Shown piece after piece: positions 7,817-11,060 of a DNA stretch of 11,060 bases. This stretch comes from Pseudomonadota bacterium (GTDB lineage: Bacteria; Pseudomonadota; Gammaproteobacteria; Burkholderiales; Ferrovaceae). The notes beneath the pieces are model-generated. The model did no database searches and was not told the origin of the DNA. It saw nothing but the letters and a program-made list of their open reading frames with translations. The stretch lies in NCBI GenBank assembly GCA_021804705.1, contig JAJZHC010000033.1, positions 1 to 11,060 of the forward strand, given 5' to 3'. Both the position numbers and the translations under genes were made by a program. Each line of letters starts with the position of its first letter. Within the stretch, counting starts at the first letter, position 1.

Positions 7817-7883
7817 GAAGGGGGGAGATCACTGGCACCGGGGGATGGCGCCGAGCGTCTGAGTGTCATTTGACCAAACGAAT

Positions 7884-7900
7884 CTTAAGATAATCTTAAG
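7884..7900. promoter_or_regulatory. Second perfect CTTAAG-N5-CTTAAG element
   Basis: CTTAAG (7884-7889) and CTTAAG (7895-7900) are separated by ATAAT, giving the same 11-bp half-site spacing as the proximal box. The element is also an inverted repeat because each half is a palindrome. It overlaps the last codons and stop of the CHAD gene and lies about 190 bases upstream of the small ORF of the regulator operon. It could be a distal operator for the two-component operon or an RNA hairpin within the CHAD message. Confidence 0.5.
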
Positions 7901-8757
7901 GGGGCCTTTTTTTTGAATCTGGCCAGCATTTCCGCACAAACCTCCCCTTGCCGTTCGCGCCGGATGTCCAGCCAGGTCGTGGCCAGGGTTGTGGCTGGCG
8001 CAGCGGGCAAGGCCTGTTCCAGCCAATTCAGGGTGAGCGAGAGGTCCACGTACCGGCCCAGGCCATCCTGGAGTTTGTGGAGTTGCTTGAGATAGCGGGA
8101 CACTTCTCGGGGCGGAAACAGGACACTCACAAATTCCACCCCGTATCGCAGGGTTTTGACGCGTTTGCGCAGCGCGTGCCGCCGGGATTCGGAAAGATGT
8201 GCAAAACGACTACCCTCGCGCTGGATGTGTCGGTGCCAGCGTGCCAGGCGTTTGTCCATCCACACGTCCAGGGCGTTTCCTTGGGGGGGATGCGCCAGCG
8301 GGGCCCCCTTCGAGACAAACGAAATGAGCTGCAGCAAGGCCCCCTGTACCTCGGGGCTGCGCACCCGCAGAGCGGGGTCTGGGGTGGCCTTGGGGGCGGG
8401 CAAGGTTAGCCGGGGGGCCCCGGCTTCGCGCAGCAGGCTGCGCAGCAAGGCGCGCAACACCGTTTGATCGCGTATCACGCCCAGATGGCGAAACAGGCGG
8501 TTGAGCGGGACCATGACAGCGGGTTCGGGTAACGCCGCCCATCCCTCGAAAAGGTGCAATGCCGAGCGCAGGCGCCGCAAGCCCACGCGGAGTTGATGGA
8601 CCTGTTCGTCTCCAAAGTCGCCCGAAGCCAGTTTGCCGGCATTCAAGACGATGGATTCCAGGCAATGGCCCACCACGATGCGCAAGGCCTTGTCAGCAGA
8701 TAGGGGGGGCTTCAGCGCATCCAGGGGAAGCTTGGGATTCAGGAAGGAAAGGTCCAT
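7885..8757 (-). CDS. Stand-alone CHAD domain protein (polyphosphate-binding family)
   Basis: A 290-residue alpha-helical protein of the CHAD family (conserved histidine alpha-helical domain), known to bind inorganic polyphosphate and often located at polyphosphate granules. The two halves of the domain are visible: first VHQLRVGLRRLRSALHLF (His54 with Arg57, Arg61, Arg62 and Arg64), then RRHALRKRVKTLRYGVEF (His194 with Arg198, Lys201 and Arg204). LHKLQDGLGRYVDL follows, corresponding to the LQDxLG motif. The many Arg, Lys and His residues fit a polyanion-binding surface. There is no CYTH triphosphatase domain, unlike E. coli YgiF; the first 20 residues are only a short lead-in. The ATG at 8757 has a weak AAGG 7 bases upstream. 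The gene ends in a slippery A8 run and a CTTAAG palindrome, then a terminator. It is divergent from leuA. Its precise role is unknown. Confidence 0.88.
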   Translation of the reverse strand: MDLSFLNPKLPLDALKPPLSADKALRIVVGHCLESIVLNAGKLASGDFGDEQVHQLRVGLRRLRSALHLFEGWAALPEPAVMVPLNRLFRHLGVIRDQTVLRALLRSLLREAGAPRLTLPAPKATPDPALRVRSPEVQGALLQLISFVSKGAPLAHPPQGNALDVWMDKRLARWHRHIQREGSRFAHLSESRRHALRKRVKTLRYGVEFVSVLFPPREVSRYLKQLHKLQDGLGRYVDLSLTLNWLEQALPAAPATTLATTWLDIRRERQGEVCAEMLARFKKKAPLRLS

Positions 8758-8766
8758 GGCACAGCC

Positions 8767-8795
8767 TTGCCTGTGGCCTAAAAACCCATTATAGT
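8767..8795 (+). promoter_or_regulatory. Candidate sigma-70 promoter of the leader peptide and leuA
   Basis: TTGCCT (8767-8772, 4 of 6 to consensus), a 17-bp spacer, then TATAGT (8790-8795, 5 of 6). The expected transcription start, 6-8 bases after the -10, is 8801-8803, at or next to the A of the leader-peptide ATG. This would give a leaderless leader ORF. The spacing is optimal, but promoter calls by eye are uncertain. Confidence 0.55.
8788..8793 (-). promoter_or_regulatory. Candidate -10 element for the CHAD gene
   Basis: Read on the minus strand this is TATAAT, a perfect consensus -10, about 31 bases upstream of the CHAD ATG. That leaves room for a short 5' leader holding the AAGG ribosome site. 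No convincing -35 hexamer lies at 16-18 bp, so the promoter would be weak or activator-dependent. It overlaps the -10 of the opposite promoter by four bases. Confidence 0.4.
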
Positions 8796-8802
8796 TCAGC
8801 GC

Positions 8803-8880
8803 ATGGTTTGCGTTTCCTGCAGTGTTGCATCATTTCTTTTGCATGGCCTGTCGGCCCTGCTACTGCGCCTCGCGCGCTAA
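8803..8880 (+). CDS. Putative leucine-rich leader peptide (leuL-like) of leuA
   Basis: A 25-codon ORF, ATG to TAA, ending 88 bases before the leuA ATG. Seven Leu codons fall between codons 12 and 23, including three in a row (CTG CTA CTG) at codons 19-21. The core of the peptide reads FLLHGLSALLLRLAR. Such Leu-codon clusters before leuA are the hallmark of transcription attenuation in the leu operon, where a ribosome starved for Leu-tRNA stalls and changes RNA folding. There is no ribosome site, but the predicted transcription start lies at or next to the ATG, so it could be translated as a leaderless message; trpL of Sinorhizobium is a precedent for leaderless attenuator ORFs. The leucine bias could be chance in this GC-rich DNA. 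Leader and promoter together make it credible. Confidence 0.6.
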   Translation: MVCVSCSVASFLLHGLSALLLRLAR

Positions 8881-8912
8881 ATTTACCCGCCCACATTTTG
8901 TGTATGACTCGT

Positions 8913-8952
8913 TTCCCAGGCGCTCTCTGGGAATTCACTGATTTGGAATCAG
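8913..8952 (+). promoter_or_regulatory. Two hairpins between leader peptide and leuA (possible attenuator)
   Basis: Hairpin one is TTCCCAG (8913-8919) with CTGGGAA (8927-8933), a 7-bp perfect stem and 7-base loop. Hairpin two is CTGATT (8938-8943) with AATCAG (8947-8952), 6 bp and a 3-base loop, ending 6 bases before the leuA ribosome site. AGGCGC (8918-8923) in hairpin one could instead pair with GCGCCT (8865-8870) in the leader's Leu-codon region, giving mutually exclusive folds. Neither hairpin is followed by a T-run, so a classical intrinsic terminator is not seen. Confidence 0.4.
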
Positions 8953-8968
8953 GTTTACGGAGTAGATC

Positions 8969-10504
8969 ATGACCGACCAACTGATCATTTTTGACACCAC
9001 CATGCGCGATGGCGAGCAAAGCCCTGGCGCCTCCATGACGCGTGAAGAGAAAGTACGCATTGGCCGCCAGCTGGAGCGCCTGCGTGTGGATGTGATCGAA
9101 GCGGGTTTTCCTGCGGCAAGCCCCGGAGACTTCGAGTCGGTCAAGGCCGTGGCCTCCGTCATCAAGGACAGCACTGTGTGTGGCCTGGCGCGCGCCCAGG
9201 AAAATGACATCCGGCGCACCGGGGAGGCCATCGCCCCGGCTGCCTCGGGGCGCATCCATACGTTCATCGCCACCTCGCCCATCCACATGGAAAAAAAGCT
9301 GCGCATGACGCCCGAGCAGGTGCTGGATGCCGCGGTCAAGGCCGTGACGCTGGCGCGTGCTTACACCGACGATGTGGAATTTTCCTGCGAAGATGCCGTG
9401 AGATCGGATCCCGATTTCATGTGCCGGGTCATCGAGGCGGTCATCAAGGCAGGAGCGCGCACCATCAATATTCCCGACACGGTGGGTTATGCCATCCCCT
9501 TTCAGTATGGGGCCCTGATCGAAAGCCTGATTCGTCGCGTTCCCAATTCGGACCAGGCCATTTTTTCGGTCCACTGCCATAACGACCTCGGCCTGGCCGT
9601 TTCCAACTCGCTGGCGGCTGTCCTGGCCGGCGCGCGCCAGGTGGAGTGCACCATCAACGGCCTGGGCGAGCGCGCGGGCAATGCGGCGCTGGAAGAGATC
9701 GTGATGGCGTTGAAGACACGGCGCGACGTGTTCAACCTGGATACGCGCATCGACACCACCCAGATCGTTGCTGCCAGCCGCCTGGTCTCCACCATCACCG
9801 GCTTTCCCGTGCAGCCCAACAAGGCTGTGGTGGGCGCCAACGCCTTTGCCCACGAATCGGGCATCCATCAGGACGGCGTGCTCAAGCACCGTGAAACTTA
9901 CGAGATCATGCGCGCCGAAGACGTGGGCTGGAACGCCAACAAGTTGGTGTTGGGCAAACATTCGGGGCGTTCAGCCTTCAAGGCTCGGCTTGCCGAGTTG
10001 GGCATCGAACTGGATTCCGAAGTGGCCGTCAATGCGGCCTTCCAGCGCTTCAAGGAGCTGGCCGACAAGAAACATGAGATTTTCGATGAGGACATCCATG
10101 CCATCGTCAGCGAGGAATTGACCGAGCCCCAGAACGAACACTACGCGCTGGTGTCCCTGATGGCCCATAGTGAGACGGGCGAGCCGCCCCAGGCGCGCCT
10201 CGTGATTTCCCTGGGTGGTCTGGAGCAGCAAACGCAATCCAGCGGCAGCGGTCCGGTGGATGCCACGTTCAAGGCCATCGAAGCGGTGGTCCAGAGCGGT
10301 GCCGAGCTGCAGCTGTTCTCCGTCAACAACATCACCAGCGGCACGGAATCGCAGGGTGAGGTGACGGTACGACTGTCACGTGGCGGGCGCATCGTCAATG
10401 GGCTGGGTGCCGACACCGACATCGTTGTGGCTTCTGCTAAGGCTTACTTGAGCGCGCTCAACAAGCTGGATGCACGCATCGAACGGGTCAGTCCACAGGT
10501 GTAG
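8969..10504 (+). CDS. leuA: 2-isopropylmalate synthase
   Basis: A 511-residue LeuA that condenses 2-ketoisovalerate with acetyl-CoA to give 2-isopropylmalate, the first committed step of leucine synthesis, in the cytoplasm. The TIM-barrel domain holds RDGEQSPG (13-20, with metal ligand Asp14), HCHNDLG (metal ligands His202 and His204) and NGLGERAGN (230-238, with ligand Asn238). The linker domain has HESGIHQDG (295-303) and GKHSGR (329-334). The C-terminal LeuA regulatory domain runs from about 385 to the end and is complete, including SGSGPVDA (425-432), so leucine feedback inhibition is expected. Length is normal for the family. The start is firm: GGAG (8959-8962) lies 6 bases upstream. Expression may also be controlled by the leucine-rich leader in front of it. 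leuB, leuC and leuD are not in the window. Confidence 0.98.
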   Translation: MTDQLIIFDTTMRDGEQSPGASMTREEKVRIGRQLERLRVDVIEAGFPAASPGDFESVKAVASVIKDSTVCGLARAQENDIRRTGEAIAPAASGRIHTFIATSPIHMEKKLRMTPEQVLDAAVKAVTLARAYTDDVEFSCEDAVRSDPDFMCRVIEAVIKAGARTINIPDTVGYAIPFQYGALIESLIRRVPNSDQAIFSVHCHNDLGLAVSNSLAAVLAGARQVECTINGLGERAGNAALEEIVMALKTRRDVFNLDTRIDTTQIVAASRLVSTITGFPVQPNKAVVGANAFAHESGIHQDGVLKHRETYEIMRAEDVGWNANKLVLGKHSGRSAFKARLAELGIELDSEVAVNAAFQRFKELADKKHEIFDEDIHAIVSEELTEPQNEHYALVSLMAHSETGEPPQARLVISLGGLEQQTQSSGSGPVDATFKAIEAVVQSGAELQLFSVNNITSGTESQGEVTVRLSRGGRIVNGLGADTDIVVASAKAYLSALNKLDARIERVSPQV

Positions 10505-10510
10505 GTGGCC

Positions 10511-11060
10511 ATGACCCCGTTGAAAAACCTGTTGGGTTTTTTGTGGTATGTGACTCACAAGTTTCAGCGGGATCGGTGCATGCAATCGGCCTCCAGTCTC
10601 ACCACCACCACGCTGTTTGCCCTGGTGCCGCTCGTGACCATCAGCATCAGCCTGTTTTCGCTGTTTCCTGAATTCGTGAAAGTCAGCCAGGCGGTGCGTA
10701 ACTTCCTGCTGGCCAACATGCTGCCTGATTCAGCCAGTCGCATCATCGGCGTGTACATGAACCAGTTTTCCAATCACGCCTCGCAACTGACCTATGCGGG
10801 TCTTGCGGTCTTGATGGTCACGGTATTTTCACTGGTGATTACCGTGGACCATACTTTCAATGCCATATGGGGCACGGCCCCCAAGCGTCCCTGGCCTTCG
10901 CGTTTGCTGATTTACGCCGTAGTGATTCTGGTGGGACCACTGCTGTTGGGGCTGGGATTATGGGGCACCAGTCTCGTGGTCAGCACGTCCATGGGCTGGG
11001 TCGGGGAAGGCACGCGGGCCACGCATGGTGCGCTGAAGGTGCTCTCGGTGCTGGTGCTGG
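10511..11060 (+). CDS. YihY/BrkB-family inner-membrane protein (3' end outside window)
   Basis: The first 183 residues of a multi-spanning membrane protein of the YihY/virulence factor BrkB family, once misnamed ribonuclease BN. Family features: a short basic N-terminus, then SASSLTTTTLFALVPLVTISISLF (about 26-49, membrane segment 1), the conserved hydrophobic segment near 93-113, DHTFNAIWGTAPKRPWPSRLLIY (113-135) and another membrane segment near 132-155. Family members usually have 280-420 residues and six or more helices; the function is not established. The ATG lies 6 bases after the leuA stop. An in-frame GTG at 10505, directly after that stop, is an alternative start. AGGTGG overlaps this junction, so the gene is probably co-transcribed with leuA. 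Bases 10511-11060 are open to the window edge. Confidence 0.9.
   Translation, partial: MTPLKNLLGFLWYVTHKFQRDRCMQSASSLTTTTLFALVPLVTISISLFSLFPEFVKVSQAVRNFLLANMLPDSASRIIGVYMNQFSNHASQLTYAGLAVLMVTVFSLVITVDHTFNAIWGTAPKRPWPSRLLIYAVVILVGPLLLGLGLWGTSLVVSTSMGWVGEGTRATHGALKVLSVLVL

Noticed and set aside
8843..8941. A second small ORF of about 32 codons overlapping the leucine-rich leader in another frame
   Set aside because: It has no ribosome site, no repeated regulatory codon and no recognisable character.
8789..9961. A 390-codon open frame on the minus strand opposite leuA
   Set aside because: It has no family motifs and lies over a fully conserved LeuA. It also covers the leader and promoter region.

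Overview
The window (about 11 kb, roughly 60% GC by eye) looks like chromosomal DNA of a proteobacterium, most likely a betaproteobacterium. This is inferred from the style of the LeuA protein, the leuA-YihY neighbourhood and the QseB/PmrA-type two-component pair. I see no tRNA, rRNA, insertion sequence, integrase or CRISPR array.

Layout. (1) Positions 1-5468, plus strand: a tightly packed run of the C-terminal half of an Old Yellow Enzyme-family flavin oxidoreductase, a short-chain dehydrogenase, a glycogen/alpha-glucan phosphorylase with the DUF3417-type N-terminus, and a two-gene DrrAB-type ABC exporter. Three of the four junctions overlap (ATG inside the preceding stop region, TGATG, TGATG) and the other gap is 38 bp, so this is probably one operon. 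(2) Positions 5465-7696, minus strand: a sensor kinase and a response regulator of the QseC/QseB (PmrB/PmrA) class, preceded by a 72-codon ORF that is the first membrane helix of a cytochrome b cut off at the start of helix 2. The kinase meets the ABC permease tail to tail through a shared CTAG. (3) Positions 7697-7884: control DNA with CTTAA-type half-sites, a candidate binding box for the regulator itself, and an intrinsic terminator for the next gene. (4) Positions 7885-8757, minus strand: a stand-alone CHAD (polyphosphate-binding) protein. (5) Positions 8758-8968: a divergent promoter region and a leucine-rich leader peptide. (6) Positions 8969-11060, plus strand: leuA (2-isopropylmalate synthase) and the start of a YihY/BrkB membrane protein.

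The most interesting signals are not the large genes. They are: a 25-codon ORF with seven Leu codons just upstream of leuA, with a well-spaced promoter whose predicted start lies at or next to the ATG (a possible leaderless leuL attenuator); a -10 element shared by the divergent leuL-leuA and CHAD promoters; two CTTAA-type boxes with 11-bp half-site spacing around the two-component operon; a cytochrome b remnant that keeps a strong ribosome binding site and abuts the regulator start; and a dnaX-like slippery sequence at the end of the CHAD gene. All of these are sequence readings that need comparison or experiment.
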